Positions 1 to 16,756 of a stretch of DNA of 64,000 nt are shown here, one piece after another. Source of the DNA: Actinocatenispora thailandica (GTDB lineage: Bacteria > Actinomycetota > Actinomycetes > Mycobacteriales > Micromonosporaceae); contig NZ_AP023355.1 of assembly GCF_016865425.1 (NCBI RefSeq), forward strand, positions 7,362,696 through 7,426,695, in the 5' to 3' direction. The position numbers and the translations under genes were made by a program. A model generated the notes under the pieces. That model worked only from the letters and a program-made list of their open reading frames with translations, searched no databases and was not told where the DNA came from. Positions within the stretch are counted from its first letter, which is position 1, and each line of letters begins with the position of its first letter.

Positions 1-457
1 TGCCGTCGTGCCGCGCACGGCGGCACGCAGCCAACTGAGGAAGGTGCGCCCTGCTGCCGCTGCGGCCGGGGACGCCTGATCGGGATCCTGCAACGTCGGT
101 GCCAATGCCCGTCTCCGCGTTCATCTCAACGCCGAGGTCTGGGGCGCGATCGAGGTTGCCGCCGTCAAGGCTACGCCGATCAGGACGGTTTGACGGTGCC
201 AACGCGGCGGCTTCGGTAGGCCCCGGTGCTGCCATATGACGACAAATCGCAGCGAGACCTTCGCGCGTGTTCCGCCGACGTCTGCGCCGCAGCGTCGCCC
301 GCCGGCCGGGATCCGGGGCTGGTGGCCCGATGGCCCGGCGATGGTCCCGGCGTCGCTGGATCGTTCGGCACTGCTGGCGCCCGCGACACCGGCACACGAT
401 GGCGGCAGGACAGCGGCCGCCGGCAGCGGCAGGGCGAACAGGAAAGAAGCCAGCGTC
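1..457. other. Left-edge stretch without a firm gene
   Basis: No gene can be defended here. On the plus strand about 33 codons ending in a TGA near position 199 read like a protein tail (LNAEVWGAIEVAAVKATPIR), but a stop lies just upstream near 77 and there is no convincing start, so it may be a remnant. The rest is the upstream region of the universal stress protein gene. A GGGGCTGGTGGCCC stretch at 315-328 resembles a DevR box only weakly. Confidence 0.3.
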
Positions 458-1357
458 ATGTACGACTCCACTGTGGACAACGACACCGTCGTGGTCGGCG
501 TCGACGGGACGCCGAACAGCCGCGCCGCGCTCGCCTGGGCGGCACGATCGGCCGCGGGCGATCACCGGAACCTGCTGATCTGCCACGTGCGGCAGGACCC
601 GTCCGGCGACGGCGAGGACGCCGCGGAGCTGCTCACCACGGCTCTGGAGGCGGCCCGCCGAACGGTGGACGCCGATCGCATCCAGGTCTGCCTGAGCCAC
701 GGCGACCCGTCGCTCGCGTTGGCGCGGCTGGCCGCCCCGGCGCAGCTGCTGGTGTTGGGCGCCGAACCCGACGCCGACCGGCCGGGGGCCAGCCGGGAAC
801 TGGTGGCGCTGCGTACCGCGATGGCCGCGCGCTGCCCGCTGGTGGTGGTGCGGGCCGACGGCGGGATGCCGGGGCCGTTGCGGGGTCAGGTCGTCGCGGC
901 GGTGGACGGGTCGCCCGCCGCCCGGTCGGCGCTGGAGTTCGCGTTCGGGTACGCCGATGCGTACGACCTGCCGCTGGCCGCGGCGCACGTGACGCCGGAG
1001 CCGGCGGGCGGGTACTGGTTCGACGAGCGGTTGTTGGAGACCCATTTCGCCACCGAGCCGGCGGCGCTGGGGTTCCTGGAGCGGGAGACGGAGCCGTGGC
1101 GGCGGCGTTTTCCCCGCGTGGCGGTCAAGCTGGTGGTCCTGGGTGGTTCCCGGCTGGCCGCGTTGACGATGGCCAGCCAGGGTGCGAGCCTGCTGGCGAT
1201 CGGCCGGGCCGAGCGGGGTTCGCCGCGGGCGGCGCTGGGCCCGATCGCGTACGGCCTGCTGCGCGACGCGGGCTGCCCGGTGGCGGTGCTGAGTCCCGCC
1301 GAGGCCGCCCAGACCGTACCGGCGGCGACCGAGGTCGGCGCGGCGCGCGCCGGCTGA
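458..1357 (+). CDS. Universal stress protein, two UspA domains
   Basis: Cytoplasmic tandem UspA protein of 299 residues. The first domain starts with VVVGVDGTPNSRAALAWA and the second (about residue 143 on) with VVAAVDGSPAARSALEFA. These are the usual first strand plus phosphate-contacting loop of the Usp fold. The second domain ends with an R-GSPRAALGPIAYGLL stretch, a degenerate form of the ATP-binding G-2x-G-9x-G(S/T) motif. The ATG at 458 is chosen because GGAAAGAAG lies 8 bases upstream; an in-frame start at 236 would add a low-complexity leader with no Usp similarity. It sits beside a DevR-type regulator, as Usp genes often do in DosR regulons, so induction by hypoxia or nitric oxide is inferred. 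Confidence 0.88.
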   Translation: MYDSTVDNDTVVVGVDGTPNSRAALAWAARSAAGDHRNLLICHVRQDPSGDGEDAAELLTTALEAARRTVDADRIQVCLSHGDPSLALARLAAPAQLLVLGAEPDADRPGASRELVALRTAMAARCPLVVVRADGGMPGPLRGQVVAAVDGSPAARSALEFAFGYADAYDLPLAAAHVTPEPAGGYWFDERLLETHFATEPAALGFLERETEPWRRRFPRVAVKLVVLGGSRLAALTMASQGASLLAIGRAERGSPRAALGPIAYGLLRDAGCPVAVLSPAEAAQTVPAATEVGAARAG

Positions 1358-1362
1358 GCCGG

Positions 1363-2007
1363 TCAGTTCCGGGCGCGGCCCAGCAGCCGGGTGGCGAGCA
1401 CGGCCGCCTCGGTGCGCCGGTGCAGGCCCAGCTTGGCCAGGATGCTCGACACGTAGTTCTTGACGGTCTTCTCCGACAGGTTCATCGTCTGGGCGATGTC
1501 GCGGTTGGTGCCGCCCTCGGCCATGTGGGTGAGGATGCGACGCTCCTGGTCGGTGAGGTGGCGTAGCTCGTCGGGCTCGTTCGCGGTGCCGCGGCGGATG
1601 CGTTCCAGCACCCGTTCGGTGATGGCCGGATCCAGCAGCGAGTGGCCGGCCGCGACCTGCCGCACCGCCGCCACCAGGTCGGTGCCGCGGATCTGCTTGA
1701 GCACGTACCCGGCGGCGCCGGCCATGATCGCGGCGAACAGCGCCTCGTCGTCCTCGTACGAGGTCAGGATCAGCACCTGGATGGACGGGTCCACCGAGCG
1801 GACCTCGCGGCAGACGTCGATGCCCGAGCCGTCCGGCAGCCGGGCGTCCAGGATCGCGACGTCCGGGCGCAGGGCGGGGATCCGGGCGATCGCCTGGGCT
1901 GCCGAACCGGACTCTCCGACGACGTCGATCTCCCCGTCGTGTTCGAGCAGGCCGCGCAGACCGGCACGCACCACCTCATGGTCGTCGAGCAGGAACACCG
2001 TGATCAT
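1363..2007 (-). CDS. devR: NarL/LuxR-family response regulator, DevR (DosR)-like
   Basis: DNA-binding response regulator of 214 residues. The receiver domain (1-120) carries DD at 8-9, phospho-acceptor Asp54 in AILDARLPDGSG, Thr82 and Lys104. The C-terminal LuxR helix-turn-helix (about 145-207) reads LTDQERRILTHMAEG, then NRDIAQTMNLSEKTVKNYVS. Asp54, Thr82 and Lys104 fall at the same numbers as in mycobacterial DosR. The gene lies between a Usp gene and a divergent Acg-like nitroreductase, with a DevS-like kinase just beyond. Partner kinase and hypoxia role are therefore inferred from context. A DevR-like box at 2067-2080, about 60 bases upstream, suggests autoregulation. It could also be a NarL-type regulator of another signal, but neighbours and length favour DevR. 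Confidence 0.85.
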   Translation of the reverse strand: MITVFLLDDHEVVRAGLRGLLEHDGEIDVVGESGSAAQAIARIPALRPDVAILDARLPDGSGIDVCREVRSVDPSIQVLILTSYEDDEALFAAIMAGAAGYVLKQIRGTDLVAAVRQVAAGHSLLDPAITERVLERIRRGTANEPDELRHLTDQERRILTHMAEGGTNRDIAQTMNLSEKTVKNYVSSILAKLGLHRRTEAAVLATRLLGRARN

Positions 2008-2066
2008 TCCCCCGTTCTACTCCTGCCGGGCTGCCCGTGCGGCCGGTCCAACGGCCCGGATTCCCG

Positions 2067-2092
2067 GGGCCGAACGGCCCGGACCCGGGCCG
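2067..2092. promoter_or_regulatory. Candidate DevR-type operator between devR and the nitroreductase
   Basis: Positions 2067-2080 read GGGCCGAACGGCCC, matching 12 of 14 bases of GGGCCGAAGGTCCC, the complement of a common DosR-box form. It overlaps a perfect palindrome at 2075-2092 (8-base arms, AC centre). The site lies in the 230-base divergent gap and could serve both genes. In such GC-rich DNA chance palindromes are common, so confidence is moderate. Confidence 0.45.
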
Positions 2093-2237
2093 CACCGGAC
2101 GATCGGGCCGGCCGCGGCCATCGCGGGCGCACCCACGCGGGTGCCGAAGTGCGGCCGAGACCGGGCCGGACGGCACTGCCGGGACGCGGTGGCGGCGACA
2201 AGCATGGGGCCACAGGCGGTTCGAGGAGATGAGAACG

Positions 2238-5077
<2,840 letters not shown>

Positions 5078-5182
5078 CGAGCCCGCTGCGGAGTCTCGTC
5101 CGGCGGTCCCGGGGAGCCCGGCCCGGACGGGGAGGCCGCGCGGCGGCCCGGAGCGGGAGTCCTGCGCGGCGGTGACGTGGCG

Positions 5183-5216
5183 AGGCCTCACCGGCAGGGT
5201 TGCCGGTGAGACCTCA
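5183..5216. terminator. Bidirectional terminator hairpin
   Basis: A 15-base-pair stem (5183-5197 with 5202-5216, one mismatch) closes a GGGT loop. It lies between the convergent kinase and DoxX genes and can stop transcription from both sides. There is no T-tract, as is usual in high-GC actinobacteria. Confidence 0.75.
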
Positions 5217-5236
5217 CGGCCCGGTCGGTGGCTGGC

Positions 5237-5797
5237 TCAGCGCAGCCACGGCATCCGGGTGACCAGCGCGGTACGCGACCACCAGCGGCCCAGCCCGAGC
5301 GTGTCGCCGGAGTTCAGCAGCAGCAACGCGATCAGCAGCCCGGCGTAGATCACGTGATCGTCGAGGAACAGGTTCTGCGCGGGTGGCAGCGTCACGCTCC
5401 ACATCATCATCAGCAGCACCGCGCCGGCGATGGTGCCGATCCGCATCCCGATACCGGTCAGCAGGACCAGGCCGACGCCGGCGAGGCCCACCATGAACAG
5501 CCAGTCGGCCCAGCCCGCACCCGCGATGCCGTGGTAGAAGCCGGCGAACGGGCCCGTCGCGCTGGACGACAGGAACCCCTTGGTGGGGCTGCCCCCGTTG
5601 AGCCACGCGCCCTGCGACGGGGTGGCGTAGCCGAGACCGAACAGCTTGTCGACGAACGCCCACAGGAAGATCCATGCGAGCCCCAGGCGCAGCCCGGCCA
5701 GCACGTATCTGCCTGCCGTCGCCGCGCTCACCGTCCGGACAGCCGTACGCGGCATCGCGCCCGCCGGTCGCGACTGTCCATGTGCTGCGGTTGCCAT
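5237..5797 (-). CDS. DoxX-family integral membrane protein
   Basis: Membrane protein of 186 residues with about four hydrophobic helices: GLRLGLAWIFLWAFVDKLFGL, WLFMVGLAGVGLVLLTGI, GTIAGAVLLMMMWSVT and VIYAGLLIALLLLNSG. The first helix with its FLWAFVDKLFG pattern is typical of DoxX/DoxD proteins. These relate to the small subunit of archaeal thiosulfate:quinone oxidoreductase, and in actinobacteria are often linked to redox stress. ATG 5797 follows GAGGGAG by 6 bases. The gene lies downstream of a Usp gene on the same strand with a 140-base gap and is probably in the dormancy regulon. The redox partner is unknown. Confidence 0.8.
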   Translation of the reverse strand: MATAAHGQSRPAGAMPRTAVRTVSAATAGRYVLAGLRLGLAWIFLWAFVDKLFGLGYATPSQGAWLNGGSPTKGFLSSSATGPFAGFYHGIAGAGWADWLFMVGLAGVGLVLLTGIGMRIGTIAGAVLLMMMWSVTLPPAQNLFLDDHVIYAGLLIALLLLNSGDTLGLGRWWSRTALVTRMPWLR

Positions 5798-5878
5798 CAC
5801 GTACTCCCTCGTCTCGATCCAGTTCCCGGGCCGGCTGTCGTCGGCCGGCCAGGTGGTACGACTCGCTCGGGTGCCGGC

Positions 5879-5892
5879 GGGACCGCTGACCC
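5879..5892. promoter_or_regulatory. Weak DevR-like box upstream of doxX
   Basis: GGGACCGCTGACCC matches 10 of 14 positions of GGGACCTTCGGCCC. It lies about 85 bases upstream of the DoxX start, in the gap between the two minus-strand genes. It is the weakest of three candidates in this island. Confidence 0.3.
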
Positions 5893-5937
5893 CGGCGCTG
5901 CGGCTGCGCCCCGGACGTCGCCGGGACGGCACTGCGG

Positions 5938-6381
5938 TTACTGCCGTTCCGGTGGCACGATCACGACCGGGCAGGCCGCGAAGTGCACGCACTTCTGCGC
6001 GACCGAGCCCAGCAGCGCCTCGGCGAAGCCGCCGTGTCCGCGGGTGCCGAGCACCAGCAGGTCGGCGCCGATCGAGGTGTTGATCAGGGTGCGGGCCGGG
6101 TTGTTGTGCACCACGTGCTGCTCGACCCGTACGTCGGCGCGGGTGCGTTCGACGGCGTCGGAGACCAGCTCGTTGAGTGCCTTGCCGGTCTGCTCGGACA
6201 GGTCCACGTCGAGGGTGGGCGACATGCCGTAGTAGAGCGGCACCTCCCACGCCATGATGGCCTGCACCCGAGCGCCGGACAGCTGTGCCTGGCGAAGTGC
6301 CCAGCGCAGCGCCCGCTGCGAGGGCTCGGAGCCGTCGACTCCCACCACGATGCGCCCGGTGCCTGGTGTCGTGCCGGTCAT
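5938..6381 (-). CDS. Universal stress protein, single UspA domain
   Basis: Single-domain UspA protein of 147 residues. RIVVGVDGSEPSQRALRWAL is at the N terminus. Near the C terminus GTRGHGGFAEALLGSVAQ gives a complete G-2x-G-9x-GS ATP-binding signature, so nucleotide binding is expected, unlike in the two-domain protein at 458-1357. ATG 6381 follows GAGAGG by about 8 bases. A strong DevR-like box lies roughly 85 bases upstream. Together with the DoxX gene it forms a likely minus-strand unit of the dormancy island. Confidence 0.9.
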   Translation of the reverse strand: MTGTTPGTGRIVVGVDGSEPSQRALRWALRQAQLSGARVQAIMAWEVPLYYGMSPTLDVDLSEQTGKALNELVSDAVERTRADVRVEQHVVHNNPARTLINTSIGADLLVLGTRGHGGFAEALLGSVAQKCVHFAACPVVIVPPERQ

Positions 6382-6880
6382 GACCGTCACCTCTCTCGCT
6401 CGGTGGGTACGAATTGAGGGTGTTCGCATCACCGAGCGCGCCACAGTGCCGTTCCCACCGGTGCGGGCGGGACCTTCGGCCCGCGGGTCGGGCCGGAGGC
6501 TCGGCGCGGCGTGGAGTGGGGCGCCCGACCGGGCAGCCTCGGTACCGGGGAGCGCTCCGGGCCGGCCGCCGGTGCCGGCGGCATTTCGCCGCATTTGTTG
6601 GGAACGCCGGCGTCCCGGCCTGCCGTTGCCCGACCGCGCGCACTGTCGCGATCGCAACCCTGGGTGAACCACCATGGCGGGCCCTGTCGGGGTGGTCATA
6701 GCATCGGCTGGTTGGTCGAATTGGTGGAGCCGGCCGAGAGCTTTTGGTGGGTTCCTACAACGATGCGTCCTGAACGTGCGTTAGTTGCTCCATGGCGGGA
6801 CGGGTCGGCAGGCGGAATGGTGGACCGGGGCGGCCGCGGCGCGGCGCGCACATCGTTGGTCTACGGAAGGGCTAGGTCGG
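6382..6880. other. Intergenic region between the Usp and carboxylase genes
   Basis: About 500 bases with no coding sequence that I can defend. It holds the DevR-like box at 6467-6484 near the Usp side. The carboxylase side from about 6700 to 6800 is less GC-rich (for example GAGAGCTTTTGGTGGG) and probably carries that gene's promoter, but no clear -35/-10 pair could be fixed. Confidence 0.4.
6467..6484 (-). promoter_or_regulatory. Candidate DevR (DosR) box upstream of the Usp gene
   Basis: GCGGGACCTTCGGCCCGC is a near-palindrome that closely matches the mycobacterial DosR box (GGGAC followed by four to five bases and G-CCC). Position, about 85 bases upstream of a Usp gene in an island with DevR and DevS homologues, fits activation by DevR. 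Confidence 0.6.
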
Positions 6881-12349
<5,469 letters not shown>

Positions 12350-12361
12350 GGTGGGTATCCG

Positions 12362-12393
12362 CCGCCAGCGGCCCGGCACCGGGCCGCTGGCGG
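12362..12393. terminator. Terminator hairpin after the carboxylase gene
   Basis: A perfect 15-base-pair stem (12362-12376 with 12379-12393) lies directly after the carboxylase stop and before the convergent GH15 gene, so it probably serves both. Confidence 0.75.
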
Positions 12394-12411
12394 TGCCCCA
12401 GCTGCATTGTC

Positions 12412-14208
12412 CTATGTGGACGGCGGGCTGGACTCGAACGGGTTCGGGTGGTCGCTGCCGAGCACCCGGGCGGCGTTGATCAGCGCGAGGTGGGTGAACG
12501 CCTGCGGGAAGTTGCCGACCTGCCGGCCGCGGCGCACGTCGTACTCCTCGGCGAGCAGCCCGACGTCGTTCGCGAGCCCGAGCAGCCGTTCGAACAGCTC
12601 CCGCGCCTCGTCCCGCCTTCCGTTCAGCGCCAACGCATCCACCAGCCAGAACGAGCAGGCCAGGAACTGCCCCTCGGTACCGGACAGGCCGTCGTCGGTG
12701 TCGTCGGTGGAGTACCGGGACAGCAGGCCGTCGTGGCCGAGTTCGGCCCGGACCACGTCGATGGTGGAGGTGACCCGCGGGTCGTCGCCGGGCAGGAACC
12801 CGACCAGCGGGATCATCAGCACGCCGGCGTCCAGTGCGGTGGACCCGTAGTACTGGGTGAACGTGCCGCGCCGCGGATCCCAGGCGTGGGCGAGGATCTC
12901 GTCCCGGATCGTGTCCCGGGTCGCGGCCCAGTGGTCGACCGGGCCGTCCAGGTCGAACCGGGTCGCCATCGTCACCGCCCGGTCGAACGCCACCCACGCC
13001 ATCAGCTTCGACTGGGTGTAGTGCCGGCGCGGCCCGCGCGACTCCCACATCCCGTCGTCCGGCTGCTGCCAGACGCCGTCCAGGTAGTCGAGCAGCTTGC
13101 GCAGCTGCCGCCACTGCCGGTCCGAGTACCGGCCGGAGTGGCCGGCGACCGCGGCGGCGACCCCGAACGCCTCGCCGTACACGTCGAGCTGGAACTGGCC
13201 GGCCGCCGCGTTGCCGACCCGTACCGGCCGGGACCCCTCGTAGCCCGGCAGGTGGTCCAGCTCGTACTCGGCGAGCCGCCGCTCGCCGGCGATCCCGTAC
13301 ATGATCTGCATCTGCTCCGGGTGCCCGGCGGTGGCCCGGAACACGCAGGCGGCGAACGCCTGCGCCTCGTCGGTGTAGCCGCCGGCGAGCAGCGCGTTGA
13401 GCGCCAGCACCGAGTCGCGCAGCCACGTGTAGCGGTAGTCCCAGTTGCGCTCGCCGCCGATGTCCTCCGGCAGCGACGTGGTCGGCGCGGCCAGCACCGC
13501 GCCGGTCTGCCGGTCGGTCAGCGCCTTCAGCACGATCAGCGAGCGCAGCACCTCGTCGCGGTAGGCCCCGGTGTAGCGGCACCGGCCGGACCAGTCCAGC
13601 CACCACTGCTCGGTCCGGGCCAGCGCCGAGTACGCGTCCTCCACCAGCCCGGGCGGCTGGTACGGCGGGAACCAGGTGAGCATGAACCGCTCGGTGCCAC
13701 CGGCGGCGAGGTCGAACTCGCCGACCGTGGTCAGCTCGTGCCCGTGCAGCGGTACCGAGGTGGCGAGGTGCAGCGCGTCCGGGCCGGCCTGCGCGACCAC
13801 CCCGTCGGGCACCCGCTGCACCCACGGCACGACCGACCCGTACTCGAACCGGACCACCAGCTCGACCTGCATCCGTACCCGGCCGCGCAGCCCCTGCACG
13901 ATCCGGGTGAGCTGGGGCCGGGTGCCGGGCTCGCGCGGCGGCATGAAGTCGATCAGCCGGACCGCGCCGTCCGCGGTCTCCAGGTCGGTCTCCAGGATCA
14001 GGGTGCCGTCCCGGTACCGGCGGGAAGTGCGCGTCACCGGGTCGACCGGCCCGATCAGCCACCGGCCGTGCGTGGCGTCGCCGAGCAGCGCCGCGAAGCA
14101 GGCCGCCGAGTCGAACCGCGGCAGGCACAGCCAGTCGACCGATCCGTTGCGCCCCACCAGCGCGGCGGTCTGCAGGTCGCCGACCAGCGCGTAGTCCTCG
14201 ATCCGCAT
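12412..14208 (-). CDS. Glycoside hydrolase family 15 (glucoamylase/trehalase-like)
   Basis: Enzyme of 598 residues. The N-terminal beta-domain starts with IEDYALVGDLQTAALVGRNGSVDWLCLPRFDS, here seen as separate short motifs IEDYALVGD and GSVDWLCLPRFDS. The (alpha/alpha)6 domain holds ERNWDYRYTWLRDS near residue 250, GMWESRG, and LLAEEYD near the end with a likely catalytic Glu. This pattern is the bacterial GH15 group that includes actinobacterial trehalases as well as glucoamylases. Substrate is therefore an alpha-linked glucan or trehalose; I cannot choose. There is no signal peptide, so it acts in the cytoplasm. ATG 14208 has a GGGGTGG just upstream. It stands alone, convergent to the carboxylase. 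Confidence 0.88.
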   Translation of the reverse strand: MRIEDYALVGDLQTAALVGRNGSVDWLCLPRFDSAACFAALLGDATHGRWLIGPVDPVTRTSRRYRDGTLILETDLETADGAVRLIDFMPPREPGTRPQLTRIVQGLRGRVRMQVELVVRFEYGSVVPWVQRVPDGVVAQAGPDALHLATSVPLHGHELTTVGEFDLAAGGTERFMLTWFPPYQPPGLVEDAYSALARTEQWWLDWSGRCRYTGAYRDEVLRSLIVLKALTDRQTGAVLAAPTTSLPEDIGGERNWDYRYTWLRDSVLALNALLAGGYTDEAQAFAACVFRATAGHPEQMQIMYGIAGERRLAEYELDHLPGYEGSRPVRVGNAAAGQFQLDVYGEAFGVAAAVAGHSGRYSDRQWRQLRKLLDYLDGVWQQPDDGMWESRGPRRHYTQSKLMAWVAFDRAVTMATRFDLDGPVDHWAATRDTIRDEILAHAWDPRRGTFTQYYGSTALDAGVLMIPLVGFLPGDDPRVTSTIDVVRAELGHDGLLSRYSTDDTDDGLSGTEGQFLACSFWLVDALALNGRRDEARELFERLLGLANDVGLLAEEYDVRRGRQVGNFPQAFTHLALINAARVLGSDHPNPFESSPPST

Positions 14209-14287
14209 CCGCCACCCCCGTTGGCCACCGCCAACGCTACGTGCCGCTGCGCCGCGTCGAGCCGCAAACGGCGGTACCGGCCGGCGA

Positions 14288-15244
14288 TCAGCCGAGCACC
14301 CGGACCGGGGATCCGTCCAGCCAACCGACCACGTCGGCGACGGCGTCGGCGTAGAACGTCGCGTACGTTTCCCGGGTCACGTACCCGAGGTGCGGGGTGG
14401 CGAGGACGTTCGGCAGCCGGCGCAGCTCGTCGTCGGCCGGCAACGGTTCGGTGTCGTACACGTCGAGGCCGGCGCCGGCGAACCAGCCCTCGCGCAGCGC
14501 CCGCAGCAGCGCGGCCCGGTCCACGATCGGCCCGCGCGACGTGTTGACGAGGTAGCTGGTGGGCCGCATCGCCCGCAGCAACCGCTCGTCGACCAGGCCG
14601 CGGGTCCGCTCGGACAGCACCAGATGGATCGACACCACGTCGCTCGCCGCGAACAGTTCGGTGGCGTCGGCGGCCAGCCGGGCGCCACCCGCCGCGGCGC
14701 GCTCCGGCGTCAGGTGCGGGCTCCAGGCGAGCACCTCCATGCCGAACGCCCGGCCGACCGCCGCGACCGCGCCGCCCAGCCGGCCGAGGCCGAGCAGCCC
14801 GAGAGTACGGCCGCGCAGCTCCAGGCCGATGCCGCGCTGCCAGTCGCCGGCGCGCATCCCGTTCGCCTCGTCGACCAGGCCCCGGGCCAGGCCGAGGATC
14901 AGCGCCCAGGTCAGCTCCGCGGTGGCGGTACTGCTGCCCCGGGTGCCGCACACCGTGACGCCGCGTGCCGCCGCGGCGGCCAGGTCGATCGAGGCGTTGC
15001 GCATCCCGGTGGTGACCAGCAGCCGCAGGTCGGGCAGCGCGTCGAACGCGGTCGCCGGGAACGGTGTGCGTTCCCGCATGGCCACCACCACCTGGTAGTC
15101 GCGCAGCGCGCCGGCCAGCTCGTCCGGCGCCAGCGGCCGGTCGAACCGGTCCAGCTCGACCCGGCCGGCCAGCGGCGACCAGTCCGTCGAGGTCAGCGCG
15201 ACGTGCTGGTAGTCGTCGAGGATCGCGCAGCGCGGCAGTGCCAT
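14288..15244 (-). CDS. D-2-hydroxyacid dehydrogenase family protein
   Basis: NAD-dependent oxidoreductase of 318 residues. The Rossmann motif is GLLGLGRLGGAVA near residue 145. The catalytic triad is visible as Arg in NTSRGPIVD, Glu in DVYDTEPLP and His in TPHLGYVT. The N-terminal half CAILDDYQHVALTSTDW is typical of the phosphoglycerate/hydroxyacid dehydrogenase subgroup common in actinobacteria. Oxidation of a D-2-hydroxyacid, or reduction of the keto acid, is expected; the substrate is unknown. ATG 15244 has GGCGGG upstream. The neighbours give no pathway. Confidence 0.88.
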   Translation of the reverse strand: MALPRCAILDDYQHVALTSTDWSPLAGRVELDRFDRPLAPDELAGALRDYQVVVAMRERTPFPATAFDALPDLRLLVTTGMRNASIDLAAAAARGVTVCGTRGSSTATAELTWALILGLARGLVDEANGMRAGDWQRGIGLELRGRTLGLLGLGRLGGAVAAVGRAFGMEVLAWSPHLTPERAAAGGARLAADATELFAASDVVSIHLVLSERTRGLVDERLLRAMRPTSYLVNTSRGPIVDRAALLRALREGWFAGAGLDVYDTEPLPADDELRRLPNVLATPHLGYVTRETYATFYADAVADVVGWLDGSPVRVLG

Positions 15245-15257
15245 CCCGCCAGCATGC

Positions 15258-15332
15258 CAGCCGCCGTGGTCGTCCGGGTCGGCGCCGGCCAGCCGCCGTG
15301 GTCGTCCGGGTCGCCGCCGGCCAGCCGCCGCG
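15258..15332. repeat. Tandem 32-base direct repeat
   Basis: Two near-identical 32-base units (15258-15289 and 15290-15321) that start CAGCCGCCG and differ at one base, followed by a partial third copy. They fill the gap between the dehydrogenase start and the small gene at 15340. Noncoding in all frames that matter. Confidence 0.8.
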
Positions 15333-15339
15333 GCCGGGG

Positions 15340-15546
15340 TCAGAGCGGGCGCCAGCCGGTGCCGCGGGTGAGGAACCGGGCCGCCTCGGCGTCGGCCTGG
15401 TCGGGGCCGGTGCAGGACACGTACTCGTACGACTCGCGCGGGCCGAGGTGGTCGACCCGCCAGCGCCCGGACCGCTCGTGGATCACCACCTGCTGCCGCC
15501 GCACGGGATCGTCCTGCCCGTTCCACCAGCCCCGTACCACCGTCAT
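15340..15546 (-). CDS. Small hypothetical protein, 68 residues
   Basis: Short, basic, Trp-rich protein (RGWWNGQDDPVRRQQVVIHE, ending FLTRGTGWRPL). It has a clear codon bias and an ATG at 15546. No signal peptide or membrane segment. I do not recognise a characterised family; the fold is perhaps a small beta-sheet protein. It lies between the dehydrogenase and coaA on the same strand but with its own gaps, so co-transcription is uncertain. Confidence 0.65.
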   Translation of the reverse strand: MTVVRGWWNGQDDPVRRQQVVIHERSGRWRVDHLGPRESYEYVSCTGPDQADAEAARFLTRGTGWRPL

Positions 15547-15623
15547 GACCAGGCACTCTATCGAACAGGTGTTCGATGCCGCGTCACCCGGGGGTGGCCC
15601 AGCGGTCCGCGCGGAGTGCCCGT

Positions 15624-16541
15624 CTAGAGCTTGCGCAGCCGGACCCGCTCGACGGCGTGGTCGGGTCCCTTCTGCAGCACCAGGGTGGCGCGGGGCCGGG
15701 TCGGGCGGATGTTGTCGACCAGGTTCGGTTCGTTGATCGCCGCCCAGATGCCGGTCGCGGTCTGCACCGCCTGCTCGTCGGACAGCACGGCGAACCGGTG
15801 GAAGTACGAGGCGGGGTCGGCGAACGCGGTCTGCCGCAGTTTGAGGAACCGCTCCACGTACCAGCGCCGGATGTCGTCGGCGTGCGCGTCGACGTAGAGG
15901 GAGAAGTCGAACAGGTCGGCGACGGCCAGCCGGGGTGCCGGCTGGAGCACGTTCAGCCCCTCGACGAGCAGGATGTCCGGCTGCCGGATCACGTTCCGCT
16001 CGTCCGGCACGATGTCGTACGTCAGGTGCGAGTACACCGGGGCGGCCACCTCGGCCTGGCCCGACTTGACGTCGGTGACGAACCGGACCAGTGCCCGCCG
16101 GTCGTAGCTTTCCGGGAACCCCTTGCGTTCCATCAGCCCGCGCCGCTTCAGCTCCGCGTTGGGCAGCAGGAAACCGTCGGTGGTGATCAGGTCGACCCGC
16201 GGATGGTCCGGCCACTGGGCGAGCAGGGTGCGCAGCAGCCGGGCGATGGTCGACTTGCCGACCGCGACGCTGCCGGCGATGCCGATCACGAACGGCACCG
16301 GTGCCGGCGTCTCGCCGAGGAACACCCGGGTCGCCTCGTTGAGCCGCTGCCGCGCCGCGACCTGCAGGTTCAGCAGCCGGGACAGCGGCAGGTAGACGTC
16401 GGCGACCTCGTCGAGCGAGACCACGTCGCCCAGGCCCTGCAGGCGGGACAGCTCGTCGGCGGTCAGCTCCAGCGGGGTGGACCTGCGCAGCGTGCGCCAT
16501 TGCGCGCGGCTCAGCTCCACGTAGGGGGTCAGGTGGGACAC
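15624..16541 (-). CDS. coaA: Pantothenate kinase type I
   Basis: Phosphorylates pantothenate at the first committed step of coenzyme A synthesis. 305 residues, close to the usual 311-318 of actinobacterial CoaA. The P-loop is [12 protein letters not shown] near residue 87; [11 protein letters not shown] carries the Walker-type Asp, and [18 protein letters not shown] and [11 protein letters not shown] follow in family order, with ASYFHRFA near the pantothenate-site Tyr. GTG 16541 ([15 protein letters not shown]) aligns with the N terminus of known actinobacterial enzymes. An in-frame start at 16661 would add a non-family leader. Cytoplasmic and probably essential. Confidence 0.95.
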   Translation of the reverse strand: MSHLTPYVELSRAQWRTLRRSTPLELTADELSRLQGLGDVVSLDEVADVYLPLSRLLNLQVAARQRLNEATRVFLGETPAPVPFVIGIAGSVAVGKSTIARLLRTLLAQWPDHPRVDLITTDGFLLPNAELKRRGLMERKGFPESYDRRALVRFVTDVKSGQAEVAAPVYSHLTYDIVPDERNVIRQPDILLVEGLNVLQPAPRLAVADLFDFSLYVDAHADDIRRWYVERFLKLRQTAFADPASYFHRFAVLSDEQAVQTATGIWAAINEPNLVDNIRPTRPRATLVLQKGPDHAVERVRLRKL

Positions 16542-16756
16542 GCGGAACAGTGAACCGCGTCGCCCGTACGGCGTCGCGCCGGGGCCGCCCGCTGTGCGGT
16601 TTCGGCACCGGACGTCACGTTCGGTACCGCCCGGGTCACCTGCGGGATTCCTCCGCGTCACCGCCCGCCTGCCGCGGGTCGTTGCGGACCGCCGCGCCGC
16701 CGACCATGCTGCGGGTACCGCCGGCTTCGCGGCGGTCGCAGCGGAAGGGGCGGTCC

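Noticed and set aside
315..328. A fourth DevR box upstream of the first Usp gene
   Set aside because: Matches only 9 of 14 bases and is about 130 bases from the start.
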